Below, in pieces: positions 22,465 to 33,597 of a stretch of 64,000 nucleotides of DNA; the first letter of the stretch is position 1, and each line of letters opens with the position of its first letter. The notes beneath the pieces are model-generated. The model was not told the origin of the DNA. It was given only the letters and a program-made list of their open reading frames with translations, and searched no databases. A program made the translations under genes and the position numbers. This DNA is from Phymorhynchus buccinoides (lineage: Eukaryota > Mollusca > Gastropoda > Neogastropoda > Raphitomidae): the NCBI GenBank assembly GCA_017654935.2, contig CM065713.1:10299906-10363905 (forward strand), given 5' to 3'.

Positions 22465-22762
22465 GAGACATCCCAGGGGTGGGTGGGTCGGTGGGTCCCA
22501 GGGGTGGGTGGGTCCCGGGGTGGGTAGGGGGTGGGTCCCGGGGTGGGTAGGGGGTGGGGGGGTCCCGGGGTTGGTAGGGGGTGAGTGGGTCCCGGGGTGG
22601 GTAGGGGTGGGTGGGTCGGTCCCAAAGACCAGGAGGGGGTGGGGGGGTCCCGGGGGTGGGGGTGGGGGGGGGGGTCCCAGAGTGGTTCCGGGCCAAAGAC
22701 CAGGAGGGGTCCCAGGGTGGGTCCCAAAGACCCGGAGGGGGGGGGGGGGTCCCAAAGATCAA
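22465..22762 (+). repeat. G-rich minisatellite, quadruplex-prone
   Basis: Units of about 20-24 bp built on GGGTCCCGGGGTGGGTAGGG and, further right, GGTCCCAAAGACC-AGGAGGGG. Every unit carries several G3-G5 tracts on the plus strand. The proline-rich ORFs on the minus strand are by-products. Confidence 0.93.
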
Positions 22763-22940
22763 CTAATCTCCGTGGTTGCAGCACGAAGAGCCAGCCCCAA
22801 TGCGTCCTAATTTGCGAATCAGTCCCTTTACAAAATAAAAAATAATTTTAAAAAAAGTCCCTTTCTTCTTCTTTCAAATACATCACTACAATCCAGTAGT
22901 CTGGCATAACTGCGACGGGGAGAGATTGCGCAGAGGCGGT

Positions 22941-23312
22941 TTATTGATGTTGGTTGATTAATAGCTGTCTTTTGAAGGCCTCAACGGAGTTGGCTTGGAC
23001 GGTGCTGTTATTCAGATGGTTCCACTCTGTTGGTGTTCTAACAAAGAAAGAGTTTTTGAACTGGTCGGTGTTTGAGGAGGGAACTTTTATTGCTTTGTTG
23101 TTGTTTCTAACTGAAGACCTGATTGGGTTCGACGAGTGAGAAAGTCCGGATCTTATCAGTCTGCTCGATTTGTGATAAGTGATGAAGTCTTCAGGGGGTA
23201 AGGCCGGTACTAACCCCTCAACCACTCTGTAGAGCATGGTCAGGCGGAGGTGATGGCGCCTTTGCTGAAGGGATGGAAGTTCAGTTTTGTTCAAATGACT
23301 AAACTGTACCAC
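22941..23312 (-). pseudogene. Non-LTR retrotransposon C-terminal fragment
   Basis: The 123-residue frame matches the C-terminus of the element at 47531-48424: LVPALPPEDFITY versus LIPALPPEDFLTP, and DQFKNSFFVRTPTEWNHL versus EQFKNSFFVRSIVEWNQL. No catalytic motif remains, so it is a strongly 5'-truncated insertion. Confidence 0.85.
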
Positions 23313-23683
23313 GATTTTCCATTACCGCATACCGACCCACGCACCGTGCATCGGCCCCTTTAAAGCCGTGACCTGAGAAAACGCCCTACTTTTCGTTTTA
23401 GTAGGACAAGGGCCGTTTTCGTCAGGGGCCGTTTTCTTTGGTAACCTTTAGCCCGAACAAAACATAATGGGGCATTGTTTAAAACTTACCCCCCCCCCCC
23501 TCCCTCTATCTATCTACCTCTGCGTAATAAAGTTTACAAGTGTCTCTCGTTCCTTCTCCCAGGGACGCATGCATGCACCGCCCCTCGACACACATTCCTA
23601 TTTGCATAGGCCTACTTTGAATCCTAACACCACAAAACATTAGTTTTTGGTGCCACAAAAAAAAAATCAACATATGAATGAAA

Positions 23684-23822
23684 ATCCGTTTAACGTCGTC
23701 GGGTCTGAAACAGACACATATGGGACATTAGTAGATATAAAGAGTGGGAACGATCCTGGAGGCAATGCCCGGAGGCAGTGCAACTCCAGAAAAGTCCCTA
23801 AATTTTAACAATACAGATGTAT
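23684..23822 (+). mobile_element. GAAAATCCG repeat
   Basis: Best preserved copy: AAAATCCGTTTAACGTC, CAGACACATATGGGACATT, GGCAATGCCCGGAGGCAG. Confidence 0.7.
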
Positions 23823-24084
23823 AAACGATTGCCTATTGTTAATCAACATAGTTTAGGGCTAGTAATGATACACGTACTACTTTACCCTACAGGATACAGA
23901 AACGGCGGTCTTCTCTATCCCCTTTTGAAATGAATTGAATGAATCTTTAATTTAATGTCTTTTCACATAGATCGTGATTTTAGACAGCATGCACCAAAAA
24001 ACAAAAAAAGCAAAAAGGTAAAATAACATGCATAAGAACTACATATTTAAAAAAAAAAAAAAAAAAAAAAAGGAAAGAAAACCT

Positions 24085-24534
24085 CTATAGTAGTCTTCCA
24101 ATAGTTGAGGACAGCATTGCTTTTGCAATTATAGTAATGTCAATTTCTGCGTCATTTAAAATATCCTTGGTATTATCATACTTACGAAAAAAGTCCATAT
24201 TGATCATTCGATATTTAGAGATCAATACTGGGCATTCTAATAGTAAGTGATGAATTGATAATTTATCACTACAAAGACAGTTAGTTTCCAAGTATTTAGT
24301 TTTCCATGAATTGAGTCGTATCTTGTACACTAAACTAACTATCGATCTACTGTGCATAAAAATGTTAGATCTAAAGTCAGATGAGTTGATGTAAGTAGCT
24401 TTTTCCAATAAACAGTAGATTTCATGTGTTGATAATGGCAGTTTCTCATTAGAAACCAAGTTAGAGTTATTAAAAGCCCCTCGTTTGGTTGTGTTCACAA
24501 CCAAACAAAACACCATTAAGTTATTTGATTTCAA
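24085..24534 (-). pseudogene. Non-LTR retrotransposon C-terminus with CCHC knuckle
   Basis: A 149-residue frame with a C-x-C...H...C pattern (CLCSDKLSIHHLLLECPV), a late cysteine/histidine motif typical of the C-terminal end of I/R1/Jockey-type retrotransposon ORF2 proteins. Upstream RT sequence is missing. A 22-bp A run at 24050-24071 lies on the downstream side. Confidence 0.65.
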
Positions 24535-25055
24535 CAGGGATGTACATCCCTAATTTCAATAAAGTAAAGAAAAGAATTATTGACCCTCTCATTCTCAAAG
24601 TACTTGACCCACATTAATCTGTTTGCCCTTTTGTGTGCGTGTGACACACAGGTAGGCAGCGGAGTGATTTTTCTAGTTGTCCAATTCGTAGCGCAGACGA
24701 CACTTGTTGCAAGTCAATAAACGAACGTATAACAGATGGAGAAAATAGTGCCGTAAGTTTGATTGATAATTACAGTACAATTATGCAATAATAATGTAAG
24801 GAATTGGCTCTAAATATTAAGTAGAATGTATTTCAAGGCAGATATCTTTTACATTTTTTTTTTTTATTGAAGTGAGGGGATATTATTCACGATGAACCTA
24901 AAATTAGATCCTCATTGGTGAGGTTGACAGGACGCTCGCGCGTGGATAAACTTGAACAGTAGTGCTCCGTGCACAGGCTAAAGTGGGACATGGCATTTTG
25001 AAAACAAGTCGCAGCTAAACTGAAGCGAAGCTACTGTTTGGAAAGTGTGGCAAAA

Positions 25056-25101
25056 ATGGGAACAATTTTTCGTGTTCTGCTTTTGGTTTTGATTCCAATA
25101 T
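25056..25101 (+). CDS. Signal-peptide exon of a secreted or membrane protein
   Basis: The ATG at 25056 follows CAAAA, a good animal start context, and opens 15 codons reading MGTIFRVLLLVLIPI, a short n-region and a strongly hydrophobic core. It is cut by a consensus donor GTGAGT at 25102. The exon ends in phase 1, the usual phase between signal peptide and first Ig domain in IgSF genes. The next compatible exon seen on this strand is 33598-33771 (phase 1 entry), which makes a gene of SP plus Ig likely, with an intron of about 8.5 kb or unseen exons between. The promoter is not recognisable. Chance hydrophobic ORFs of this size do occur, so confidence is moderate. Confidence 0.55.
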
Positions 25102-25737
25102 GTGAGTATAAGAACTTAGATACATTTGCAGAAAGCTTCGTTATTTTGCATACCTGTTGTCACCAAAAAGAGGACGGGCATGTCGCGTAGGGCATAACTT
25201 GAAGAATGGCCGTCCGTAACAGGGCTACTGAACAGACAAGGAAGTGTCACATTTGGAATTTCGTCTGCTTTTTTAGTCAGATTTTAGAATTGCAGATTGA
25301 AAATTGGAAGAGATTGATAGTCCAAACTCAGTTTAAATTTGATCTTGCTTTCATTGTGCCATTTGTGGTGTTTGGTGGGCTAAGATTTGAGAATTAAACT
25401 TTGAAATTTCAAAGTTTGAAAAAAATGAGACTTCATTTCCGGGTTTGGGGTGGGCTTGGGAATCCCGGACAGAAAGTCACAGGAAAAAAAGTCACAGAAG
25501 AAAACTCACAAGAATTGGTACTGGTAGGAAGAAAAGTCACACACACAACAGAAACGTCTGACAAATCAATCAATCAAACAAGCAAGCAAGCAACCGAATG
25601 GCAAAGCAATTAAATATTTATTCGGGTCCGTTTACCCAAAAAACCTCTGTTGGTACCACAAAAAACAAGGAAACTTGAGAAAACCAATATAATCAGGACA
25701 TTTTTATGTTGTCTGTCTTTTCCTGCTCACATCTTAC

Positions 25738-25800
25738 TATCCCTATCCCTAACCTATCACTACACCCTATCCCTAATCCCTAACCCTATCCCTAACTTTC
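25738..25800 (+). repeat. Interstitial telomere-like repeat (CCCTAA/CCCTAT)
   Basis: Degenerate CCCTAACC, CCCTATCC and CCCTAATCC units. A G-rich counterpart is at 44834-44870. Confidence 0.85.
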
Positions 25801-25930
25801 TGAGTTTTATGTGACTCGGTTTTTTGGGGTACCAAGAGAGGTTTTTTGGGTACCAATCGGATTTTTTTCAATTTTGGGGTACCAACAGAGGTTTTTTGGG
25901 TAAAAAGACAAAAAACGGGTGTTTCGACGG
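25800..25930 (+). repeat. Repeats of GGTTTTTTGGGTACCA
   Basis: GGGGTACCAA and GAGGTTTTTTGGGTA recur four times, and inverted forms (TTACCCAAAAAACC, TGGTACCA) lie at 25632-25660. Confidence 0.8.
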
Positions 25931-26342
25931 ACCGTATTTATTCTGTCAAAAATTATGAATAAAATTTACATTGATTATAAAAATATTATAAAATCATGAA
26001 ACCATGCACGCACGCACGCACACACACTCACACACACAATAGTTGGAAGGGGGAGGGTAGAAAGCAAATGTACACGATCCTCTATCCCCGAAGGCAACAT
26101 GTACACGATCACCATGTCACACACATACACACACACACGCACGCATGTACACACACACACACACTTGCTGACCGCCAGGCCAAGCTCAATGTAATGCATT
26201 GTTAAAATCAATTCTTGAATGATCAAATACAGATCTATAAAGATAGTATATTACAGACAAGAAATCACAAATTTAAGGTAATTAATATAAATCTTAATAA
26301 TGATTCAAGATTTCCCATGTTGATCCTCTTCTAAGACCCATG

Positions 26343-26393
26343 CACGCGCACACGCGCACACACACACACACACACACCACACACACACACATT
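26343..26393. repeat. (CA)n microsatellite at the edge of the MULE exon
   Basis: Directly abuts the last recognisable transposase codon, so the original splice donor or coding sequence may have been overrun by the repeat. Confidence 0.9.
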
Positions 26394-26842
26394 TCCTCAC
26401 ATTTGTCTACGAGAGCTTGGAAAAGTTCCTCGTACACCACCCGAGTCTTTGTGGGTAGCAAGGCATACACGGCAGTCACAACATTATTCCCACAAGACAC
26501 ACGAATGACATAGAGCTGTTTGAATATGGTAGGTGACATTGCAAAGTTGCCATCCATGTAGAACGTTTCAGCTGCAGCAAAAAGTCTGAGGCTAGAAGTT
26601 GTACCAAACACGAGTACATGATCATTTCGGTTGTTGCCATTGTCATATATCATGAAGTTTTTCGGGTTGGGGCCTGTGGTTACAGTGTACTCACGTGGAA
26701 GCTCACCAAGGTCCCCAAGATGCTGAGGCACAGGCGTGTGCCGCTGGTTACGAATAACTCTTGTACAGGAGGTGGCAGCCGGCAGAAGCATTCTCACTTC
26801 ATCGTCACATTGACTTGCTGATTGTGCATATGGGTAACTCTC
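26394..26842 (-). CDS. MULE (Mutator-like) transposase-domain exon
   Basis: Acceptor TTTTCAG then, in frame, ESYPYAQSASQCDDEVRMLL, VIRNQRHTPVPQ and the MULE core: FYMDGNFAMSPTIFKQLYVI followed by YALLPTKTRVVYEELFQALV. The D of DGNF corresponds to the first catalytic Asp of the MULE DDE domain; the second Asp and the Glu should follow but are not seen. The frame runs into a (GT)n microsatellite after KCEEM. FLYWCH-MULE proteins have exactly this order, and a FLYWCH exon lies upstream at 29092-29409 on the same strand. The copy seems truncated or continues in exons I cannot find, so it may be a pseudogene. Confidence 0.75.
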
Positions 26843-27212
26843 CTGAAAACTGGGTCATTGTGACCTATCCTATTTATTAAACAATAAAAAATCAAATAAA
26901 ACAATGAGATATCATTCATTTGTGTATTTCAGCTCTAAATAGTTGTAAGAATCATATAAAATGTTTATTTTAGCTGTGCATGCACCAAAATGTGTTTAGT
27001 AAACAATTTTGTCTTGAAAAATGGGCATTTTGGGAGCTTAGTTTTGTGACATGCCCAACAGTCTTGCATAAAGTTTCTATTTTTTCAGAAACCACAAAAG
27101 ATTCTGCACACATATGCATGCACACTCAAGATGAGTAGTAGTCCTTCCTTTATAGTAACAATTTTGTGGATTTTACCAAAAAGTGTGTTTTAAAATAACA
27201 TTTTAAATACCA

Positions 27213-28940
27213 GGTAGCGCTGACAACATGTGGTGTCCTCAAATATAATAAAAAAATAATGCAGATTTTCTTTGCCTCAACAATCTCTAAGACCCATTTT
27301 TTTCTTATTTAGTTATCAAAAAAAATATTGTTGACAATGTATGTGCATGAACAGTAAATATAATTGTTAAATAGATTTTTGACAATTTTTTAAAAATCTT
27401 TGGTCATTGTCGTGTCCACAAAATGTGTTGTCAGCGCTACCTACATAATTAAAATTTTCACCTAGGGACTTCTTCTGCCCAAGTCAAAAGTTTACTACTT
27501 TCAAACAACTACTAAAGATCATTATTCATACAAAGTTTCAAATGTGTGGGATGTTTTGATTGGTCAAGAGAGCACAAAAACAGTATGGTGTCCACCCCTA
27601 AAAGGCCCGTTGTCAGCGCTACCTGGCCACTGAATGGGCCTTCTATGTGTAGAATAGCTTGTTCAGAGTTAAGTTCTTAACCATAAGGCCAAATTTGCCA
27701 ATACAATACACATTTATTCTTGTAGCAGACATATCTTTCAATTCACAAGAAATTTAATTCATACAATTTTCTTTTAGTGGATGGATGACAATGGCGTCCA
27801 TCTTGTTGTCTGTGTTGCACACAATGTTTTTCTCAAATTTAAATCTTTTTTTTTTTTTTTCTATCATTGGATACATATAAAAGTCTTCATTTCAAAGTAA
27901 TCTGTGAGCTAAAAGTGATAAATGCACCGTAAAGTCTGTTTAAGTAGGTAAAATCATGTAATGATAATGGAGGACACCATGTTGTCAGCGCTACCAGTTG
28001 GTGTCCCTGTTGTCAGCGCTACCCAGAAATTATTTTTGTTATTAAGCTCTTTATATTTTACTTTTTTTTCTATCATTGAAAACATGTCTTCATTTCAAGG
28101 TAATCTGTAAGTTAAAAGTGATAAATGCACCATAAAGTCTGTTTAAGTAGGTAAAATTATGTAATGTAGGACACCATGTTGTCAGCGCTACCAGTTGGCG
28201 TCCCTGTTGTCAGCGCTACCCAGAATTTTTTAAATTTTTATTAAGCTCTTTATATTGTAAATTACCGTATCTATGGGTTATTGCTGGTGGTAATGAAACT
28301 ATTCTAACACATCCGCTATGAAAAATTGTCATTTTGAGTGGTGAGACATTATATAACAACATTTTGATATGAACCATGGTAATGTGCATAGATGACACAA
28401 ACCAACACTAGTATTTAAACACAATTCTTTTGTATTATTTTGCAAATGAAACCATTTGTAAGTCTTTATTTCAAGAAAGTCTGCCATGTTAAAGTGATAA
28501 ATGCACCATAAAGTCTATTTAAGTGGGTAACATTATGTAATGGAGGACACCATGTTGTCAGCGCTACCAGATGGTGTCCTGTTGTCAGCGCTACCCAGAA
28601 TTTTTTTTTTTTTAATTTAACACTTATTTTTTAATTGTCAAATTAATGGAATATCAGAGATAATAATGAAACTATTGTAACACATTTGAAATAAAATAAA
28701 TGGCATTTTGAGTGGCACGACATTATATAACAAAAAAATAAAACAATCAATTATGGTAAGATCCAAAGACGGTATAAACCAACACCAATATTAAACTTTA
28801 AAAAAAAAATGTTTTTAATGAAATCATTCATAGCTCTTTATTTCAAGACAGTCTGTTATTCTAAAGAGATAAATGCATCATAAAGTTTATTTAAGTTGAT
28901 GAAATTATGTAATGAAGGACACCGTGTTGTCAGCGCTACC
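27213..28940 (+). repeat. Array of ten GTTGTCAGCGCTACC motifs in ~150-350-bp units
   Basis: Exact 15-mers at 27213 (inverted), 27427, 27609, 27981, 28009, 28178, 28206, 28554, 28581 and 28926. In three units the motifs are paired 28 or 27 bp apart, the first one framed by GGACACCA and TGGTGTCC-type arms. Units also share AAGTGATAAATGCACC and AAGTCTGTTTAAGTAGG. The array lies between the two MULE exons. Confidence 0.95.
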
Positions 28941-29091
28941 AGCTCTGGACGCATATAAATAAAGTCATAAAACCCAGCAACGATAGCCTTGACCGATTTT
29001 GTTTTCATGTCATAAGAAAGTTGATTCATAAAGCTACTCTATGCATGCATTTTGTGTTCAATTTGCCCAATTTTATTTTTTGGCTTCTATG

Positions 29092-29409
29092 TCACATATT
29101 GGACCAGTTTTCAGGAGAGAGACCCATATATATCTGTGAAGGTTTGTCTCTGGTTTGTGCACCTTGCTGTTTCATTGAAAGTTTCACTTTCGCGAGACGG
29201 ATCTGACTTTGGTCTGGAGGGTGGTTATGAGGTTTCCCCACCTCAGGATTGGCTTGCTGAAGATCTGTTTTGAGACTACCTCTGCACTGACGACCAGACC
29301 TCCAGGCACACTTCCACCAAATCTTGTTTTTTCGGGTTGAGTGTTTCGTGTACATGTAGCCATCGATGCAAAGTTTTGAGCCACCTTTATTACTTTGGAT
29401 CACTTCCAT
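29092..29409 (-). CDS. FLYWCH-type zinc finger exon of the MULE gene
   Basis: Opens with ATG at 29409 and reads MEVIQSNKGGSKLCIDGYMY, then KIWWKCAWRSGRQCRGSL and PHNHPPD. The spacing (G-Y-x-Y, W-x-C near W, C, then H-x-H) matches the FLYWCH DNA-binding zinc finger found at the N-terminus of MULE transposases and FLYWCH host proteins. A TRDKPSQIY segment after it is the usual linker toward the transposase domain. The frame stops at 29092, so a donor must lie before that; I could not fix it. With 26394-26842 it forms a split FLYWCH-MULE gene whose intron holds the motif array. Confidence 0.7.
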   Translation of the reverse strand: MEVIQSNKGGSKLCIDGYMYTKHSTRKNKIWWKCAWRSGRQCRGSLKTDLQQANPEVGKPHNHPPDQSQIRLAKVKLSMKQQGAQTRDKPSQIYMGLSPENWSNM

Positions 29410-29604
29410 GATTACAGAAACACACAGTCATGAAAACTTACAGTAGGGAAACTGCACAGCCAAATTGAAATAAAACTTCCACATAGAACACATTGAGCTG
29501 TAAAACATATAGACAGACAAACTGAGTTTACATTGACCCTTTAAATGAAAACAAAAGATGAGTACATGTCATAGTTTACCGAAGCAGGCTATCTCAGCGC
29601 AGAG

Positions 29605-29619
29605 GGGGGGGGGGGGGGG
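29605..29619 (+). repeat. Poly-G run
   Basis: About 15 G. Confidence 0.9.
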
Positions 29620-29955
29620 ATCATGGGCTCTGATTCATGAGTAAAATTCACTTTTCATTTTTTTTCAGGGCCTGCTACACATCAACTTCTATACCTATAT
29701 AATAAAATTGTTTCTGTGGGTGTGTCCGTCTGTCTGTCTAGTCCACCCTGTATCTCCCAAACCGTGCTATGGAAAGAGAGAGAATGAACGGAGAGAGTGA
29801 AGAGAGAATCGATCATGTAGATCGCGAAGAACAAAATTGATTCTAAGCTGTTCTAAAATATCTGACTTTTTTTCCTGTGACTTTTTTTCTATGGACTTTT
29901 ATTCCGCGGGACTTTCTTTCCAGTCTGACCGGGACTTGCCTCCCAGGAATGATCT

Positions 29956-29998
29956 CTATCTCTCTTCTCTCTCTCTCTCTCTCTCTCTACTCCTCTAT

Positions 29999-30040
<42 letters not shown>

Positions 30041-30160
30041 CATCACTCTCTCGTCTCTCTCTCTCGTTCTATCTCTCTCCTCTCTCTCCGCTCTCTCTCT
30101 CTTCTCTCTCTCTCTCTCTCTCTTATCTCTCTCTCTCTCTCTCTCTCTCCTCTCTCTCTA

Positions 30161-30194
<34 letters not shown>

Positions 30195-30262
30195 ACTCTC
30201 TCTCTCCTCTCTCTCTCTCTCTCTCCTCTCTTCTCTCTCTCTCTCTCTCTCTATTCTCATTT
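29956..30262. repeat. (CT)n microsatellite
   Basis: About 300 bp of CT with scattered interruptions; the Leu/Ser ORFs here are spurious. Confidence 0.97.
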
Positions 30263-30299
30263 CTCTCACTCTTGCATTATAGCATCCCTCCATCAACAA

Positions 30300-31290
30300 T
30301 TTGGATGATTATGACGCTTACGATCGTGGGGGGTTTCTAACTAATCAGGAGGAGCTTGTGTTGAAGGACTTGCTGCCCGGATGATCAACTCAATGCGGGA
30401 TTGAATGGGAGGGGGCGTGCGATGGGCATGATTGGGGGGGGGAGAGGCCCGGGGACAGGGGTTATGGAGTAAATAGTGGGAGGGGGGGGGTGGAATGAGA
30501 GGGAAAGAGCAGGTGAAAAGAGGAGGAAGCGCTTACGAGGAAAGATTGTTCCACTGAAATCACATATGTTATTTTTAATATTTACTTTTATCTAAATAGT
30601 TGTCTTTATTGCCATTTTTGTTTCTTTCAATTGAGAGAGTGAGACTGATTTTCTTTATTGCTGCACATACTAAAATGCATCTATGTGGTATATGTAGATC
30701 AGGTATCCGCTTTTGTCCATTATATGGGGCTTGAATGAAATAGAATAACACTTGCCTTTAATGGCAATACAAATCAGAGATGATTTGATTTGAATTCTTA
30801 CTGTGTATATAGCACTGTTAGACCACATATTTTACACTCTTGTGCTAATTGTCAAAACACTAGATCTCTTAAAGAATGAAAAGCTTTACATTGCATTCAT
30901 CAAGGTACGTTTGATTCGGTGACCAAAACGAAAAATAAGGTCATATGCGCATTCTTTAAGAAAAACGGGTTCAAAATTTAATGGTAAACTACAGGAAGTT
31001 TCTCTTTCTTCCAAGAGCCCTGTGTAATGGTTACAGCTTCCACTGAGGAAATTTCATCAACCTCGTGGAGGTCTCAAAAACCACAGATCTGAATTCCCTC
31101 CACTGACATGCCTGAGCGCCAGCCCCCGTCCCTCTCTACATCTTATACCATACCTACCCCCCCCCCCCCCCCCCCCGCTTGAGCTGATCAGCTGTTCCTT
31201 TCCCACAGTACTTATGTGTTTTAATTTTAGATGATACCGGGAACCCCTGTTTGTAAATTTTGTATGCATCATAATCGTCAACAAGCTGAC
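30300..31290. other. Gene-less stretch with G-rich and C-rich runs
   Basis: A short plus frame, LDDYDAYDRGGFLTNQEELV (30299-30383), ends at a stop and could be a remnant. A C run lies at 31146-31176. Nothing else recognised. Confidence 0.5.
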
Positions 31291-32234
31291 GGAGGATGTC
31301 AAAGCGAAGAAGAAGAAGAAGTTTATAAAGAACTTATTGACTTAAAGGTATAAAATGTTTTGATGACAGATGTGCATTACTAGCCATTAGAGATAAATCT
31401 TTGTACTCCGAATTCTTCAATAGTCCAAGGGGGTAAAACAAGGATGCTTGATTGAACCCCCAATTATTATTTTTAAAAATAAAGGAATTAGCGCTTGAAA
31501 TATGTAGAATGGGTAGACATGGAATACAAATGATACCAGCTGGGGGCGGAAATCCTTAATTTGAACATGAGAAAATAAAGAATTTTCCTTATTTTCAAAT
31601 TTTCAGCAACGACCAAAAAAAAAAGTACAAACCGCGTGCCGATACGGCGATAGGCCCCGAAACACGTGGACTTTATGCACACTCGGTTAACACATGCAAC
31701 GGAAATTATTGCCCCTTAGTTATTTGGAATGCCGAGACGCGCTAACCGAGACTATTGCATCCGCTTAACAGCTAGGCCTATTTACCGCGCTTTCAACTTG
31801 TTACTCTCAGAGAGTGTGGCATCCTACCACTGTTTGTGATCTCTAAGATGACACTGTGATGAGTGACACACACATGGTTTGCTCTCTTTCTCACTCTCTC
31901 TCGCTCTCTCTATCTCTCTTCTCTCTATGAATCACTCACACAGAGACTAAACACACACACACACACACACAGAGAGCATAGTTATTAGACTGACCTTTTA
32001 ACTTGCATGTCATTTCAGAGCTCTTACTATTTCATGAAAAAAACATCAGGGAGGAGCTCACGAAATAGAGTTTTGAAATAGTACATTCCTTTCAGCTTCA
32101 AGAGGGGCTTCACCCACATGACCCCCCGAGCAGGGTGCTGCCCTTGCACCCTGCCGGGGCCTAGGCGGCCCCTGGACCCCTGCCCTTTTCCTTATTTTCT
32201 AAATCTCTTACTTTCACCCATGTACCAGGTGCCA

Positions 32235-32590
32235 TAGAAATATTTTTATTATTGTTCGCAGATGACATTATTCTGCTATCACTAGTATCAGATAATCATA
32301 CTGCCATAGGTTTACAGAAGCAGATAGGTTACAATTTAAATTAGTTATTAACAGTGAGTAAAGTTAGACAAAACAAATATGGTCTTTCGTAATGGTGGGC
32401 ATCTCTCTAGTCGGAAAATTTGGTGGTATGGGGACAACGAAGTTACTGTTACAAACAAATATAAATTTTTACAACTAATCTAGTTTAACTTAAATATTGG
32501 GTGGGCTGAAGTTAGCAGAAAGGGAGGAAGGGGGTTATTGAGATTCTTAGGGCAATGAGGAAACTTAGTTCAATCGATACATCCATAATG
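32235..32590 (+). pseudogene. Non-LTR reverse transcriptase fragment with FADD motif
   Basis: The plus strand reads LFADDIILLS, the catalytic palm motif of non-LTR reverse transcriptases, then about 30 matching residues (TAIGLQKQIGYNLN) before stops and frameshifts. In another frame TNMVFRNGGHL-like and KWWYGDNEVTVTNKYKFL follow, typical of the segment after FADD. It is a decayed RT remnant. Confidence 0.7.
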
Positions 32591-32612
32591 TGGAAACTAT
32601 CCACAAACTATC

Positions 32613-32933
32613 CCGAGGGGATACCAGGGTGCGCTTTTGTACAAATCGTTTCCCCCATCTTCTGTATGTTCTGTGCTTGTAACTACCTCTAAACTGCTAC
32701 TCTATTTTACTCTGCCTTTTCACTTTTGCTTTCTATAATCTACTATCTTCCTGACTTGTTGGCCCACTCTCCTGCCATTAAAAAAAAAAATCTTCCAAAT
32801 ATTTTTTTTTCCTTTGAGCTCCTCCGGAATCGGAATGTATCGGTTGTACGCAGCAGGGAGACCAACGAAAACTGGACAATTAAGTACCTTACCCATTATG
32901 GACATATGACCTTGGAACAACAAAGAAGAAGAA
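32613..32933 (+). mobile_element. Family S, type b copy
   Basis: GGGGATACCAGGGTG to AACAACAAAGAAGAAGAA, moderately diverged. Confidence 0.8.
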
Positions 32934-32937
32934 TAAA

Positions 32938-33215
32938 GTTTATGTGACTAGTAACTTCCTCTAATCTATGAGATCATCTCTCTGGCAAGTCTTTGAAATC
33001 TACTGCCTTGTTCCTTTGCTTTCTGATCATACTGTCTTTTATGCCTTACTGGTTCCTTCTTCAAACACTAGAACTTAGTACAGATTTTTTTTCCAGTCGA
33101 ATCGAAGACAGAAATACTAGGCCTATGTCGTAGTTAGGCTGCATAACGGCAGCTTGACTGTATCAGCGCTCAGATGACAGACAGGAAACCGAGCGGGAAA
33201 AATCGTCAAAGAAAA
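32938..33215 (+). mobile_element. Family S, type a copy, diverged
   Basis: Follows the previous copy directly. It keeps AACTTCCTCTAATCT, GCATAACGGCAGC and ACAGGAAACC. Confidence 0.65.
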
Positions 33216-33265
33216 AAAAGTTAGGACAAGTTTCTCTTTCTACAGGTGTTCGAGGCCAGCAGAGT

Positions 33266-33536
33266 GGGTGCAACTTTTCCTGGTATACTACAGGGATTTC
33301 TTGTTTTTTTATTTTACCAGAAAAAGAAGTTCCTTTATTTTAATTTGTCAATTACAAGATCTTTGTTGTGTCTACTGTATTTTTCAAACACTTTAAAACA
33401 AGCATTTGTATACATTATGGGAAAAGCCAACTAAAATACTTTCATAAATCAATTTTTGCTTCAGCTGCAGGGGGGGACATTACCCCATGGAACCCGGCCT
33501 TTCAGGTGGTTTTTTTCGTTTTGTGTAGTTGCACCC
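33266..33536 (-). mobile_element. GGGTGCAAC element, copy 2
   Basis: Inverted ends GGGTGCAAC (33266) and GTTGCACCC (33536), ~271 bp, inverse orientation to copy 1. It lies between two copies of the first ~36 bp of the Ig exon and its acceptor. Confidence 0.8.
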
Positions 33537-33597
33537 ATGTTATAGCCTATAACAGTTGACAAAAGAAACAAAGTTGGGATAATTTCTCTTTGTACAG

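Noticed and set aside
22365..22810. Pro/Gly-rich ORFs of 106-139 residues
   Set aside because: All frames are open because the G-rich minisatellite lacks stop codons; no splice signals or domain.
27213..28940. CRISPR-like array of regularly repeated 15-mers
   Set aside because: Spacing is irregular (27-350 bp), spacers are homologous to each other, one copy is inverted, there are no cas genes and the host is a eukaryote.
29837..30340. Long Ser/Leu ORFs in CT tracts (also 42509-42992, 51086-51553, 52250-53107)
   Set aside because: They are translations of microsatellites, open in several frames on both strands, with no unique sequence.
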